This document shows, piece by piece, positions 27,370 through 36,807 of a stretch of DNA of 64,000 bases (positions are counted from its first letter, which is position 1; each line of letters begins with the position of its first letter). Made by a program: the position numbers and the translations under genes. The stretch is from Betaproteobacteria bacterium CG2_30_68_42 (lineage in GTDB: Bacteria > Pseudomonadota > Gammaproteobacteria > Burkholderiales > Rhodocyclaceae), in contig MNXU01000076.1 of NCBI GenBank assembly GCA_001872285.1, forward strand, positions 1 through 64,000, read 5' to 3'. The notes beneath the pieces were generated by a model. The model was not told the origin of the DNA and did not search any database. It saw only the letters and a list, made by a program, of their open reading frames with translations.

Positions 27370-27483
27370 GTGCGTTTCAAGTTCGAAGTTCCAGGTTTCA
27401 GGTTCGCACTTGCGATGCGTGTCGCCACGCGGCACCTGAAATCTGAAACTTGGAAGCTGAAACTTGAAATCTGGAACCTGAAG
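27370..27483. repeat. imperfect inverted repeat of AT-richer short units
   Basis: The segment is richer in A and T than its surroundings. The left arm (about 27372-27405) is built from units such as TTTCAAGTTCGAAGTTCCAG and GTTTCAGGTTCG. The right arm (about 27436-27483) repeats ACCTGAAATCTGAAACTTGG and GCTGAAACTTGAAATCTGG, the reverse complement with small changes. The arms flank a loop of about 30 bases. It can fold into a long hairpin and lies between the divergent uup and the MFS gene. Confidence 0.75.
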
Positions 27484-27539
27484 CTCCCGCATCACGGGGT
27501 TGGCGGGTCGCGTGCCGGGTCGGGCGCGCGGGGCGACGC

Positions 27540-28760
27540 GTGAACGGCGCCGGGGCGCCGCGGCGAGCCGCGTTGCCGGCGCCCGCGGTCCTGCTCGGGT
27601 TGATCGCAGCCTGCATGATGCTGCAGCCGCTGTCGACCGACATGTATCTCGCCTCGCTCCCGCATCTCGCCTCCTATTTTCAAGCCTCCCCGGCGATGGT
27701 CCAGCTCACGCTCTCCGGCTTCGTGATCGCCTTCGGCACGGCCCAGCTCATCGTCGGGCCGCTTTCGGACCGTTACGGGCGCCGGCCGGTGCTGCTCGGC
27801 GGCTTCGGCGTCTATATCGCCGCCAGCATCAGTTGTGCGGCTGCGCCCACGATGGCGATGCTGATCGCGGGCCGCTTCGTCCAGGCGCTGGGCGCCTGCT
27901 CGGCGGTGCTGATCGCGCGCGCCCTGGTGCGTGATGTCTACGCCCCCGCCGAGGGCGGACGGGTGCTGGCGCAGGTGAGTTCGCTGCTCGCCGCCGCGCC
28001 CATCCTCGGCCCCATCCTCGGCGGCTATCTGCAGGTCGCCTTCGGCTGGCGCGCCGCCTTCGTGGCGCTCACGCTCTTCGCCGTGCTGCTGGCCTTCGCC
28101 GTGTGGCGGCTGCTCGGCGAGACCAACGCCCACAAGGACCCGAATGCGCTGCGCCCCGCCGGGCTCGTGGCCAACTATGCCTTCATCCTGCGTTCGCCCA
28201 CCTTCTGGGCCTACGCGGCGCCGGGCGCGCTGTCCTACGGCTCGATCTTCGTGTTCATCTCGGGCTCCTCGGTGGTGCTGATCCGGGTGCTGGGCGTCGC
28301 CACCCAGTATTACGGCTACTGCTTCGCTTTCGGCGTGGTCGGTTACCTGCTGGGCACCATTGTCTGCCGCCGGCTGATCCGGCGCTTCGGAGTGGAACGC
28401 ACGCTGGGCTGGGGCGCGCCGGGTTCGGCCGCTGCGGGCGTGCTGTTCGCGCTCCTGATCGTGGCCGGGCTCAGCCACTGGACGACCGTGGTCGGCGCGC
28501 AGTTCCTCGTCATGTTCGCCCACGGCATCAACTTTCCCTGCGTGCAGACCGGAGCGATCGCACCCTTCCCGCGTCAGGCCGGCGCGGCGGCCGGACTGCT
28601 GGGTTTCCTGATGATGACGTTGGCTTTCGCGCTCGGCACCTGGGTCGGCGCGAGCCACGACGGCACCGTCCATCCGCTCGCCTTCACCTCGGCCGCCGTG
28701 GGTATCGCGCTCGCAGCTTCCGCGCGCGCACTCGCCCGCTTCCGCAGCCTGGCGCTATAG
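27540..28760 (+). CDS. Bcr/CflA-type multidrug efflux MFS transporter
   Basis: Encodes 406 residues with 12 predicted membrane helices, starting at a GTG. The family exports drugs by proton antiport. PLSTDMYLASLP in the first helix-loop is the Bcr/CflA signature, and GPLSDRYGRRPVLLGG is the MFS motif A. RALVRDVY and the proline-rich LLAAAPILGPILGGYL match motif C. It is divergent from uup across the repeat region. The substrate is unknown. Confidence 0.9.
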   Translation: MNGAGAPRRAALPAPAVLLGLIAACMMLQPLSTDMYLASLPHLASYFQASPAMVQLTLSGFVIAFGTAQLIVGPLSDRYGRRPVLLGGFGVYIAASISCAAAPTMAMLIAGRFVQALGACSAVLIARALVRDVYAPAEGGRVLAQVSSLLAAAPILGPILGGYLQVAFGWRAAFVALTLFAVLLAFAVWRLLGETNAHKDPNALRPAGLVANYAFILRSPTFWAYAAPGALSYGSIFVFISGSSVVLIRVLGVATQYYGYCFAFGVVGYLLGTIVCRRLIRRFGVERTLGWGAPGSAAAGVLFALLIVAGLSHWTTVVGAQFLVMFAHGINFPCVQTGAIAPFPRQAGAAAGLLGFLMMTLAFALGTWVGASHDGTVHPLAFTSAAVGIALAASARALARFRSLAL

Positions 28761-28763
28761 CCG

Positions 28764-28780
28764 GCGGGATAGAATCCCGC
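28764..28780. other. short perfect hairpin with a -10-like box
   Basis: GCGGGAT-AGA-ATCCCGC is a perfect 7-base-pair stem with a 3-base loop, just after the MFS stop. The same bases include TAGAAT (28770-28775), a -10-like box about 37 bases before the next gene. It may end the first transcript or start the second. No T-run follows. Confidence 0.35.
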
Positions 28781-28811
28781 GCGCGGATACTCATTACACG
28801 AGGACCAGAAC

Positions 28812-30116
28812 ATGAAGAACACCTCCCATCGGCACGGCGTGCTGCGCCTGAGCGCCTGCGCGCCGCTGTGCGCCGTCATCGCTGCGGGCGCTGCGGCCCA
28901 GGGCACGAAACAGGCGGTCTCGCCGCCGATCGCCCAGGCCTGGATCGACATCGCCACCTTCTCCGGCATGGGCATGCCGGGGATGGCCGCGGGCGGTGCG
29001 ATACCGGGGCTGGGTGCGCTGTTCGGCGGCGGCAGCGGCGGCAAGAACCACTTCGGCGCGACGCGCGAGGGCGCCCCCGGCCGCTGGATGGACGTGACCC
29101 TCGCCAGCCGCCGCAACCGGAATCTCGCGCAAGGCTTTCAGGCGGTTCCGGAAGGCAGCCGGCTCGCGCCCGAGCTCGACCTGCGCGTGCCGCCGGCGGC
29201 GAGGAGCGCTCCGTCGCGCGACGACGTGGAGGAACCGCAAGAGTTCGAACGGCCCAAGGGCAAGATCTACCTCTACTGGGGCTGCGGCGAGAGCGTGCGC
29301 CCGGGGCAACCGCGCATCCTCGACATGGCGAGCGCAGCGGCGGCCGATTTCGGCCGCTTCTTCGTCGCGCGGCGCGCCACCGGACGCGGCGCCCACAGCG
29401 CCGCGGGCCGCCCGGTGTGGCCGAACGAGCAGGACGCACGCATGGTGCCCGAGGATGCTTCCCTGGTGGGCAGCCATGCGTTTCGCGGCGAGGGTGTCCC
29501 CGGGGAGTTCCGCTTCCGCATTCCGCCCGAACAGAACCTGATGCCGCCCGTGGAAATCGCTCAGCGCAGGGCGGGTGGTGCGACGGCTCTCGAATGGAAA
29601 CCGATCGCGCAGGCGCGCGCCTGGTTCATCGCCGCGATGGGTGCGAAGTCCGGCGGCGCAGGCGAGGAGATGGTGCTGTGGAGCTCGAGCGAAGTGCCCG
29701 AGACCGGCATGGGACTGATCGACTACCAGACCAACCCCGCCGTCGACCGCTGGCTGAAGGAGAAGGTGCTCCTGCCGCCCGATCGAACCCGGTGCGAAGT
29801 GCCCGCGGGCATCTTCGGCGAGGAAGGCGGCGCGATGCTCCGGATGATCGCTTACGGGAGCGAGCTCGATCTCGCCCATCCGCCGCGGCCCGCCGATCCC
29901 CGCAAGCCCTGGAATCCGGTATGGGCGGTGAAGCTGCGGGTCAAGTCGGTCGCCAGTGCCATGCTGGGCATGGACATGGGCGCGACCTCAGGCGAGCGCT
30001 CCCGCAGGCCGGCCGCGAACGAGGCGGCCGCGCCGGAACCCGCCCGCGAAGCCCCCGCCGGGGGCGCAATCGTGCCGGGGGCGATCGAAGTGCTGAAGGG
30101 AATCCTCGGGCGCTGA
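28812..30116 (+). CDS. exported protein of unknown function
   Basis: Encodes 434 residues with an N-terminal export signal (ACAPLCAVIAAGAAAQG, cleavage near residue 30). A Gly/Met-rich segment (GMGMPGMAAGGAIPGLG) follows, then a β-rich body. I do not recognise a domain. KGKIYLYWGCGESVRPGQPR and repeated GEFRFRIP, LEWKPIAQARAWFIAAMG blocks suggest sheet repeats, and the C terminus is Ala/Pro-rich. It stands alone between the exporter and coq7. It is probably periplasmic or outer-membrane facing. Confidence 0.75.
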   Translation: MKNTSHRHGVLRLSACAPLCAVIAAGAAAQGTKQAVSPPIAQAWIDIATFSGMGMPGMAAGGAIPGLGALFGGGSGGKNHFGATREGAPGRWMDVTLASRRNRNLAQGFQAVPEGSRLAPELDLRVPPAARSAPSRDDVEEPQEFERPKGKIYLYWGCGESVRPGQPRILDMASAAAADFGRFFVARRATGRGAHSAAGRPVWPNEQDARMVPEDASLVGSHAFRGEGVPGEFRFRIPPEQNLMPPVEIAQRRAGGATALEWKPIAQARAWFIAAMGAKSGGAGEEMVLWSSSEVPETGMGLIDYQTNPAVDRWLKEKVLLPPDRTRCEVPAGIFGEEGGAMLRMIAYGSELDLAHPPRPADPRKPWNPVWAVKLRVKSVASAMLGMDMGATSGERSRRPAANEAAAPEPAREAPAGGAIVPGAIEVLKGILGR

Positions 30117-30132
30117 AGCCCGGCATTGCCGC

Positions 30133-30747
30133 TCAGATGTGGTAGGCGGTGCCGGTCATGATCCGCGAGGCGAGCTTCATGGCGAGCCGGATCGGAGCGG
30201 GCAGTTCGCGCGCCCCCAGTGCGCCGGCCATGCGGGCATGCCCGGCCTCCTCTGCGCGCATCTGCTCCAGGATCGCCCGCGACCTGAGATCGGAGGCGGG
30301 CAGCCGCTCGAGATGGCCGGCGAGGTGCGCTTCGACCTGACGCTCCGTTTCGACCAGAAAACCGAGGTTCCAGTCGCGGCCCGCCCGGCCGGCCAAGGCA
30401 CCGAGGGCGAACGCGCCCGAATACCAGAGCGGGTTGAGCAGGCTGGGCGTGCCCCCGAGTTCCGCGATGCGCCGCTCGGTCCAGGCGAGGTGATCGCCTT
30501 CCTCATCGGCCGCGCGCCGCAGCTCCGCGGCGAGTTCAGTGTCTCCCGCGGTCAGCGATTGTCCCTGGTAGAGCGCCTGCGCGCATACCTCGCCGGCGTG
30601 ATCCACGCGCATCAGCGCCGCGGCATGGCGGCGCTCGGCCTCGGGCATCGGGGTTTCGGGGATGTCCGGTGCGGGGCTGCGCTGCGTTCGGGCCGGCGCG
30701 AACAGCGTTCGCAGCACGCGATCGAACTGCCGGATCGCCTCGTCCAT
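30133..30747 (-). CDS. coq7: 3-demethoxyubiquinol 3-hydroxylase (COQ7 family)
   Basis: Encodes 204 residues. The diiron enzyme hydroxylates demethoxyubiquinol in ubiquinone synthesis. Metal ligands are seen in HAGEVCAQ, EEGDHLAWTE, VETERQVEAHL and EEAGHARM. The C-terminal hydrophobic helix fits membrane association. It is six bases after the CNP1-like gene on the same strand and may be the last gene of the rubrerythrin operon. Confidence 0.93.
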   Translation of the reverse strand: MDEAIRQFDRVLRTLFAPARTQRSPAPDIPETPMPEAERRHAAALMRVDHAGEVCAQALYQGQSLTAGDTELAAELRRAADEEGDHLAWTERRIAELGGTPSLLNPLWYSGAFALGALAGRAGRDWNLGFLVETERQVEAHLAGHLERLPASDLRSRAILEQMRAEEAGHARMAGALGARELPAPIRLAMKLASRIMTGTAYHI

Positions 30748-30753
30748 GTCCGA

Positions 30754-31242
30754 TCAGCGAAAATTCGATTCCTTGCGCGTCAATGCGCGACGCGCCTCGG
30801 CCGCATCGCGCACGCGATCGCCATCGGGACAGAAATAGCTTCGCAAGAGCGCCGCGTAGGGGCTGTTCGGTCCCGCGCTGCGCACCGCGATCCAGCGCAC
30901 CTCCTTCACCGGGTGCCAGCTTCGATCGTTGCGCCCGAGGGCGTAGATCCGGCGCTCCCGGGTCCCGCAGCGCATGCCCTCGAAGCTGACATTGGTCGCG
31001 CCCCCCGGCGTCTCGATCACGAGTGCGAAGCGAATGACGCCGTCCTCTCCGACCGAGAGCGAGGCGCCGTCGATCAGGAAGCGGGCGGTGGCAGTCGGCC
31101 CGACGTAGAACTCGAGCAGGTTCTCGCGCGCAGGATACGGCGGAGTGGCGACCGCCGCCTCCCGCCAGCCTTCGTCCGCAGGCTCCTGCGCGCCCGCCGC
31201 GGCGCTCAGGGCGAGAGCCGCCGCCGCGAGCGCTCGTCTCAT
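30754..31242 (-). CDS. CNP1-like family exported protein
   Basis: Encodes 162 residues with a signal peptide (MRRALAAAALALSAAAGAQE). The pattern ENLLEFYVGPTATARFLIDG and RYALVIETPGGATNVSFEGM-like region (here RFALVIETPGGATNVSFEG) and GPNSPYAALLRSYFCP match the CNP1-like family known from Neisseria and other Betaproteobacteria. Its function is unknown. The ATG overlaps the DUF3501 stop (ATGA), so it is coupled to the Fe-S/rubrerythrin operon. Confidence 0.8.
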   Translation of the reverse strand: MRRALAAAALALSAAAGAQEPADEGWREAAVATPPYPARENLLEFYVGPTATARFLIDGASLSVGEDGVIRFALVIETPGGATNVSFEGMRCGTRERRIYALGRNDRSWHPVKEVRWIAVRSAGPNSPYAALLRSYFCPDGDRVRDAAEARRALTRKESNFR

Positions 31243-31823
31243 GCCAGATCGCCCACCAGGGATTCGCGCAGCGCCGCGGGCACCGGATCGACGCTTGCCG
31301 AATACTCCGGATGGTCGACGCCGAGCGAGAGCGCAGCGCCCGCCTTGAGCGCGCGCTTCATCGCCTCCGACAGCTCGAAGCGGAGGAAATGCACGGCCGA
31401 GGTCTTCTCGGCGTTTTCGCGTTCGAGGTCCTCGTCCGCGATCGCCCGGACGGCCGGCGAACCCGCCACCCGCAGCCACACCCGGTCCTCGATGCCGATC
31501 AGGCGGGCGAGCCGTTCGCGGCGCAGTTCCGGATCGGGATATTCCAGCATCATCGTCGCCTTGAAGTTGGATCCGTCCGGCACCATCGGATCGTAGGCGG
31601 CGAGCTCGGCGAGGATGCCTTCCTCCTCGAAGATCCGCTCGATGCGCAGCATCTCCTGGATCTGGTAGCGCACCGTGATCTCGTCCTCGAACAGCAGGGT
31701 GAGGTCCTCGCCCAGACGAACGCTGCGCAGCTTCTTGTGCGCGATCGCCTCGGCGCGTAGCGCCTGCCGCTGCCTGGCATAGGCTTCCAGCGAAAGCAGG
31801 TCTTCCCGGCGCAGTGCGGGCAT
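31239..31823 (-). CDS. DUF3501 family protein
   Basis: Encodes 194 residues, soluble. The pattern of RREDLLSLEAYARQR, KKLRSVRLGEDLTLLFED and TVRYQIQEMLRIERI is that of DUF3501. Members are often found next to rubrerythrin and a GlpC/HdrD-like Fe-S protein, as here. Function is unknown. It starts nine bases after the Fe-S protein gene. Confidence 0.85.
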   Translation of the reverse strand: MPALRREDLLSLEAYARQRQALRAEAIAHKKLRSVRLGEDLTLLFEDEITVRYQIQEMLRIERIFEEEGILAELAAYDPMVPDGSNFKATMMLEYPDPELRRERLARLIGIEDRVWLRVAGSPAVRAIADEDLERENAEKTSAVHFLRFELSEAMKRALKAGAALSLGVDHPEYSASVDPVPAALRESLVGDLA

Positions 31824-31831
31824 CCTTCCTC

Positions 31832-33166
31832 CTATTCGATTCCGTAGGCCATGCGCAGCAGCGTCAGCGGATGCGCGCGCTGCATCCGCGCGTGCGCCGC
31901 CTCGCCCATGCCCTGTTCGATATGGCGCGCCGCGATCGGGCAGTCGGAGCTGAGGAAGTCCGGTTCGCCGCCGGCCATCTGCTTGAATACCGGCCTGCCG
32001 ATCTTCATCGACTGGTCGAAGAACTCCTCCTTGACGCCCCAGGTGCCGTCATGGCCCGCGCAGCGCTCGACGGTGGTGAGCACGGTTCCGGGAACGAGCT
32101 CGAGCAGCTCGCGCGTCTTCTGTCCGACGTTCTGCACCCGCGAATGACAGGGAATGTGATAGCTCACCCGCCCCAGCGGCCGCTTGAAGTCGGTGCGAAG
32201 CAGGCCGTCGCGATGGCGCAGCACGAAGTACTCGAACGGATCGAACATCGCCTCCGCGACGGCGATGACGTCATCATCGTCCGGAAAGAGCAGCGGCAGC
32301 TCCTTCTTGAACATCAGCGTGCACGAGGGGACGGGCGTCAGAATCGCGTGCCCCGCGCGGGCGAGCCGCGCGAGCCCCGGAACATTGATCTCCTTGAGCC
32401 GTTCCACCGCATCGAGATCGCCGAGTTCGAGCTTGGGCATCCCGCAGCAGGCCTCCCTGGACGCGAGCACCGCCGGGATGCCGTTGTGCTCGAGGAGGGC
32501 GAGCAGGTCGCGGCCGATCCCCGGCTCGTTGTAGTTGATGTAGCAGGTGGCGAACAGCGCGGCCTTGCCCGGCGTGCGCTCTCCGGTCTTTTCCGCGAAG
32601 TCCGCCCGGAGCTTCGCGTGCGGCCGGAACTTGCGTGCGGCATAGGGCGGCAGGCGGCGTTCGCGGTGAACACCGAGCACCTTCTGCATCAGCGCGCGCG
32701 CAGGGGCGTTCGCATTGACCGCATTGACGGTCTGCGCGATCACTGGAATCGCCGCGAGCCGCCCGATCGCGTCGGTGCTCGACAGCAGCCGGTCGCGCAC
32801 CCGTGTCCCGCCCTGCCGGAACTTGATCGCCTTGGCCCGCAGCATCAGGTGCGGGAAGTCGACGTTCCACTCATGCGGGGGGACATATGGGCACTTCGTC
32901 ATGAAGCAGAGGTCACAGAGATAACAGCGGTCGACGACCTCCCGATAGCTCGTGCGCGCGACGCCGTCCAGCTCGCCGCTCGGGGCCTCGTCGATGAGAT
33001 CGAAGAGCTTCGGAAACGCGGTGCAAAGACTCACGCAGCGGCGGCAACCGTGGCAGATGTCGAACACACGATGGAGCTCGCCGAACAGGCTCGCCTCGTC
33101 GTAATACCCCGGACGCTTCCAGTCGATCGGGTTGCGCTTCGGCGCTTCCAGGCTGCCTTCGGCCAA
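31832..33166 (-). CDS. HdrD/GlpC-like Fe-S oxidoreductase with CCG domains
   Basis: Encodes 444 residues from a TTG. That start is chosen because GGAGGA lies seven bases upstream and the frame upstream is low complexity. Two ferredoxin motifs are seen ([12 protein letters not shown] and [13 protein letters not shown]). Two cysteine-rich CCG-type regions follow ([11 protein letters not shown] with [11 protein letters not shown], and [10 protein letters not shown] with [10 protein letters not shown]). Such proteins pass electrons between a flavin partner and a quinone or thiol acceptor. Gene order rubrerythrin - this gene - DUF3501 suggests peroxide or redox stress handling. Partner and substrate are unknown. 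Confidence 0.85.
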   Translation of the reverse strand: MAEGSLEAPKRNPIDWKRPGYYDEASLFGELHRVFDICHGCRRCVSLCTAFPKLFDLIDEAPSGELDGVARTSYREVVDRCYLCDLCFMTKCPYVPPHEWNVDFPHLMLRAKAIKFRQGGTRVRDRLLSSTDAIGRLAAIPVIAQTVNAVNANAPARALMQKVLGVHRERRLPPYAARKFRPHAKLRADFAEKTGERTPGKAALFATCYINYNEPGIGRDLLALLEHNGIPAVLASREACCGMPKLELGDLDAVERLKEINVPGLARLARAGHAILTPVPSCTLMFKKELPLLFPDDDDVIAVAEAMFDPFEYFVLRHRDGLLRTDFKRPLGRVSYHIPCHSRVQNVGQKTRELLELVPGTVLTTVERCAGHDGTWGVKEEFFDQSMKIGRPVFKQMAGGEPDFLSSDCPIAARHIEQGMGEAAHARMQRAHPLTLLRMAYGIE

Positions 33167-33269
33167 GGGGAATCCTCCGGTGCGGTCAGGCCCGCGCAGC
33201 CGCACTCCAGACTTCGGGAAACTTGCCGCCGCCAGCCGCCGGAACGGCGCGCCCCGCGGCGGCCGGCAA

Positions 33270-33689
33270 TCAGTCGGACAGGTTGTCGAGCGCCTTCTTG
33301 AAGCGGTTCGCGTGCGAGCGTTCCGCCTTGCCGAGGGTTTCGAACCAGTCGGCAATCTCTTCGAAGCCCTCCTCGCGGGCCGCCCTGGCCATTCCCGGAT
33401 ACATGTCGGTGTACTCGTGGGTCTCGCCCGCGATCGCCGCGGCGAGGTTCAGGCGGGTACGCCCGATGGGGAGCCCGGTCGCGGGGTCGCCCACCGCCTC
33501 GAGGTACTCCAGGTGCCCGTGGGCATGGCCGGTCTCGCCCTCTGCGGTCGAGCGGAACACCGCGGCCACATCGTTCTGGCCCTCGACGTCGGCCTTGGCA
33601 GCAAAATACAGGTAACGCCGGTTCGCCTGCGATTCACCGGCAAACGCCGCCTTCAGATTGTCTTCGGTCTTCGATCCCTTCAGTTGCAT
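33270..33689 (-). CDS. rubrerythrin-like ferritin-fold diiron protein
   Basis: Encodes 139 residues. The diiron ferritin-like domain has [16 protein letters not shown] and [11 protein letters not shown] in the first half and [13 protein letters not shown] and [10 protein letters not shown] in the second, the paired E-x(n)-ExxH motifs of rubrerythrin. No rubredoxin domain is present. Rubrerythrins reduce hydrogen peroxide. It is the first gene of the operon and has a strong promoter with a palindrome at the -10 box. Confidence 0.92.
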   Translation of the reverse strand: MQLKGSKTEDNLKAAFAGESQANRRYLYFAAKADVEGQNDVAAVFRSTAEGETGHAHGHLEYLEAVGDPATGLPIGRTRLNLAAAIAGETHEYTDMYPGMARAAREEGFEEIADWFETLGKAERSHANRFKKALDNLSD

Positions 33690-33728
33690 GCTGGTCTCCT
33701 GAGTGAAGGTTGATTCGGTTTGTTTTTA

Positions 33729-33766
33729 TTTAGACTTAGTATAAACATACGTCACCGACTCGTCAA
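33729..33766 (-). promoter_or_regulatory. sigma-70-type promoter of the rubrerythrin operon with overlapping palindrome
   Basis: On the minus strand TTGACG (complement of 33761-33766) and TATACT (33738-33743) are 17 bases apart. A 17-base near-palindrome, TTTAGACTTAGTATAAA (33729-33745), with one mismatched pair, covers the -10 box and is a likely operator. The area is AT-rich against a GC-rich background. The regulator is unknown; a peroxide- or iron-sensing repressor would fit the genes. Confidence 0.75.
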
Positions 33767-33788
33767 CGACAATCGCAATTCACACCCT

Positions 33789-34316
33789 TCAGGACTCGCC
33801 TTGAACACTTACGCCGGCTGCCGCGTGGCCTCGCGCCTGGCGTGGGCCCCAGAGCAGGTGCTCGAGCTCACCCAGCGCCTGGCGATAGACCTCACGCTTG
33901 AACTCGATCACCGCATCGATCGGCGACCAGTACTCGCTCCAGCGCCAGGCATCGAATTCCGGATGATCGTTGGCGCGCAGGCACACATCGCACTCGCGCC
34001 CCACCAGCCGCAGCAGATACCAGATCTGTTTCTGGCCGCGGTAGTGTGTACGCCACTCGCGCCGGACCCAATCCGCGGGGACGTCGTAGCGCAGCCACTC
34101 GCGGGTGCGGCCGAGGACGCGAACATGCTCGGAACGCAAGCCGACTTCTTCCTGGAGCTCTCGGTACATCGCGACCAGCGGCGATTCGCCGTGCTTGATG
34201 CCGCCTTGCGGAAACTGCCAGGCGTGCTCGCGAACGCGTTTTGCCCAGAAGACTTCGTCCTTGCCGTTGACCAGAATGATGCCCACGTTCGGGCGATAGC
34301 CGTCACGGTCGAGCAT
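33789..34316 (-). CDS. rppH: RNA pyrophosphohydrolase
   Basis: Encodes 175 residues. RppH is a Nudix enzyme that removes pyrophosphate from 5' ends of mRNA and starts decay. The start [17 protein letters not shown] is the classic RppH N terminus. The Nudix box [22 protein letters not shown] is complete. It is divergent from proS across a short region that contains a good promoter. Confidence 0.96.
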   Translation of the reverse strand: MLDRDGYRPNVGIILVNGKDEVFWAKRVREHAWQFPQGGIKHGESPLVAMYRELQEEVGLRSEHVRVLGRTREWLRYDVPADWVRREWRTHYRGQKQIWYLLRLVGRECDVCLRANDHPEFDAWRWSEYWSPIDAVIEFKREVYRQALGELEHLLWGPRQARGHAAAGVSVQGES

Positions 34317-34346
34317 GACAAACCCGGGGGAGATTCAACCAGCCGG

Positions 34347-34375
34347 ATTGTTCCACAATTCGCTCGTTCTGTTAA
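34347..34375 (-). promoter_or_regulatory. promoter of rppH
   Basis: On the minus strand TTAACA (complement of 34370-34375) and AACAAT (34347-34352) are 17 bases apart and point at rppH. The start site would be about 24 bases before the ATG. Confidence 0.5.
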
Positions 34376-34419
34376 GGCCGATCCGGCGCAGGCCGGCGTC
34401 CCGGCGACGGCGAGTGCAG

Positions 34420-34425
34420 TAGAAT
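34420..34425 (+). promoter_or_regulatory. possible -10 box of proS
   Basis: TAGAAT lies 29 bases before the proS ATG. The same box occurs before argB and the CcsA-like gene. No clear -35 is seen. Confidence 0.35.
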
Positions 34426-34454
34426 CGGGCAGCGATCATTCACGGCAGGCCGAC

Positions 34455-36161
34455 ATGCGTGCTTCGGCGTTCCATTTCTCGACCCTCAAGGAAGCTCCCG
34501 CCGACGCCGAGATCGTCAGTCACAAACTGATGATCCGCGCCGGCCTGATCAGGAGACTTGCCGGGGGCATCTACACCTGGATGCCGCTGGGATTGCGCGT
34601 GCTGCGCAAGGTCGAGCGCATCGTGCGCGAAGAGATGGACCGCGCCGGCGCGATCGAGCTGTCGATGCCGGCGGTGCAGCCCGCGGAGCTGTGGCAGGAA
34701 TCCGGACGCTGGCAGAAGTACGGCCCCGAGCTGCTGCGCATGCGCGACCGGCATCAGCGCGAGTTCTGTTTCGGGCCCACGCACGAGGAGGTGATCACCG
34801 ACATCGCGCGCCGCGAGATCCGCAGCTACCGGCAGTTGCCGCGCCACTTCTATCAGATCCAGACCAAGTTCCGCGACGAGATCCGACCGCGTTTCGGCGT
34901 CATGCGAGGGCGCGAGTTCCTGATGAAGGACGGCTATTCCTTCCATGCCGGTTTCGCGGACCTCGAGCGTGAATACCGGAACATGTACAACACCTACACG
35001 CGCATCTTCACCCGGCTCGGCTTGCGCTTCCGCGCGGTGGCCGCGGATACCGGCACCATCGGCGGCACCGGATCGCACGAATTCCACGTGCTGGCCGATT
35101 CCGGAGAGGATGCGATCGCCTGGTGCCCGGCGTCCGATTACGCCGCCAACGTCGAACTTGCGGAGGCGCTGCCTCCGGCGCTGCCGCGCGCCCATCCCGC
35201 CGAACCGATGCGCAGGCTGGCGACCCCCGGCAAGACGCGCTGCGAGGATGTCGCCGAGCATCTGGAAGTCGCGCTCACCCGCACCGTGAAGGCGATCGCG
35301 ATCATGCACGACGAGGACTTCCATCTCCTGCTGCTGCGCGGCGATCACGCCCTCAACGAGATCAAGGCGGCAAAGATCCCGTTCCTGTCGCCCTTCCGCT
35401 TCGCCAGCGAGGAGGAAATCGAGCGTCATCTCGGCTGCCGCCCTGGCTATATCGGACCGGTGGGCGCGGCGGTATCCGTCATCGCCGACCGCACGGTTGC
35501 GCAGATGAGCGATTTCGTGTGCGGCGCGAACGAGCCCGGCTATCACCTGGGGGGCGTGAACTGGGGCCGGGACGTGAAGGAGCCGGATTACGTCTTCGAC
35601 ATCCGCAACGTCGTGGCCGGAGATGCGAGCCCGGACGGCAAGGGGACGCTGGAGATCGTGCGCGGGATCGAGGTCGGCCACATCTTCCAGCTCCGCACCC
35701 GTTATTCCGAAGTCATGAAGGCCACCTTTCTCGACGAGTCCGGGCACGAACAGCCGATGGAGATGGGATGCTACGGGATCGGCGTGTCGCGCATCGTCGG
35801 CGCCGCCATCGAGCAGAATCACGACGATCGCGGGATCCTCTTCCCCGAGCCGATCGCACCGTTCGCGGTCGCGTTGGTGCCGGTCGGCTATCGCAAGAGC
35901 GACGCGGTGCGCGCCGAGGCCGACCGCCTGTATGCGGCGCTCGCGCAGGCCGGCGTCGACGTGCTGATCGACGACCGCGACGAGCGCCCGGGCGTATTGT
36001 TCGCCGACGCCGAACTGATCGGCATCCCGCACCGCGTCGTGATCGGGGAGCGCGGACTCAGGGACGGCGTGGCCGAGTACCAGGCGCGCCGCGATGGCGA
36101 ACCGCGCCGCATTCCCCTCGCCGAAGCCGCGCGGTTCGTGCGCACGCAACTATGCGCATAG
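34455..36161 (+). CDS. proS: proline--tRNA ligase
   Basis: Encodes 568 residues, the bacterial ProS length with the editing domain between motifs 2 and 3. The start [19 protein letters not shown] is typical. Motif 2 ([21 protein letters not shown] region) and motif 3 ([20 protein letters not shown]) are complete. The editing (INS) domain spans about residues 225-400. An upstream open frame from 33720 is not used because it would cross rppH. It overlaps the next gene by 10 bases. Confidence 0.97.
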   Translation: MRASAFHFSTLKEAPADAEIVSHKLMIRAGLIRRLAGGIYTWMPLGLRVLRKVERIVREEMDRAGAIELSMPAVQPAELWQESGRWQKYGPELLRMRDRHQREFCFGPTHEEVITDIARREIRSYRQLPRHFYQIQTKFRDEIRPRFGVMRGREFLMKDGYSFHAGFADLEREYRNMYNTYTRIFTRLGLRFRAVAADTGTIGGTGSHEFHVLADSGEDAIAWCPASDYAANVELAEALPPALPRAHPAEPMRRLATPGKTRCEDVAEHLEVALTRTVKAIAIMHDEDFHLLLLRGDHALNEIKAAKIPFLSPFRFASEEEIERHLGCRPGYIGPVGAAVSVIADRTVAQMSDFVCGANEPGYHLGGVNWGRDVKEPDYVFDIRNVVAGDASPDGKGTLEIVRGIEVGHIFQLRTRYSEVMKATFLDESGHEQPMEMGCYGIGVSRIVGAAIEQNHDDRGILFPEPIAPFAVALVPVGYRKSDAVRAEADRLYAALAQAGVDVLIDDRDERPGVLFADAELIGIPHRVVIGERGLRDGVAEYQARRDGEPRRIPLAEAARFVRTQLCA

Positions 36162-36757
36162 CATTGCTCCTGCTCGCCGTACTCCTCGGCCCGAAGCTCG
36201 CGTGGGCGGGGGCGCAGCGCTACGAGCCTCTGGCGGCGAGCGTCCAGGCAGCGCTTCACGCGGCCGTGGCGGACCGCGCAGCGCCCGAGCCCCGCTTCGC
36301 CAGCCTCGCCGAGAAGCTCGCCTGGATCGCGGACATGTCGCGTCGGCTCGAGTCCCGCGTGCCGGATCGTGGCTACCGGCTGGAACTGCTCAAGACCGTG
36401 CACTACGAGGCGAGCCGGGCCGGGCTCGACCCGCAGCTCGTGCTCGCGCTGATCCAGGTCGAGAGCAACTTCCGCAAGTACGCGGTCTCCGGCGCCGGAG
36501 CGCGCGGCTACATGCAGGTGATGCCGTTCTGGGTCGGACTGATCGGGCGCAAGGATCACAACCTCTTCCACCTGCGCACCAACCTGCGCTACGGCTGCAC
36601 CATCCTGCGCCATTATCTGGACCTGGAGAAGGGCGATCTGTTCCGCGCGCTCGGCCGCTACAACGGCAGCCTCGGCCGGCCCGAATATCCGAATCTCGTG
36701 CGTGCCGCCTGGGACCGGCAGTGGCACTACGCCGGGCAGAAAATCGCGAACCGTTAG
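36152..36757 (+). CDS. lytic transglycosylase (SLT domain)
   Basis: Encodes 201 residues with a signal peptide ([20 protein letters not shown]). The SLT-fold catalytic Glu is in [16 protein letters not shown], followed by [18 protein letters not shown] and [10 protein letters not shown]. The family cleaves peptidoglycan glycan strands to make 1,6-anhydro-muramyl ends. Its start overlaps the proS 3' end by 10 bases, so the two are coupled. Confidence 0.92.
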   Translation: MRIALLLLAVLLGPKLAWAGAQRYEPLAASVQAALHAAVADRAAPEPRFASLAEKLAWIADMSRRLESRVPDRGYRLELLKTVHYEASRAGLDPQLVLALIQVESNFRKYAVSGAGARGYMQVMPFWVGLIGRKDHNLFHLRTNLRYGCTILRHYLDLEKGDLFRALGRYNGSLGRPEYPNLVRAAWDRQWHYAGQKIANR

Positions 36758-36807
36758 CGTGAAAGTCGCGTCAGCGACTCACAATGCTCCCCTCTCCCGC
36801 TTGCGGT

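Noticed and set aside
33720-34454. N-terminal extension of proS
   Set aside because: It would cross rppH on the other strand and carry no ProS homology. The family start is at 34455.
34440-36149. Minus-strand frame opposite proS
   Set aside because: Antisense shadow of proS.
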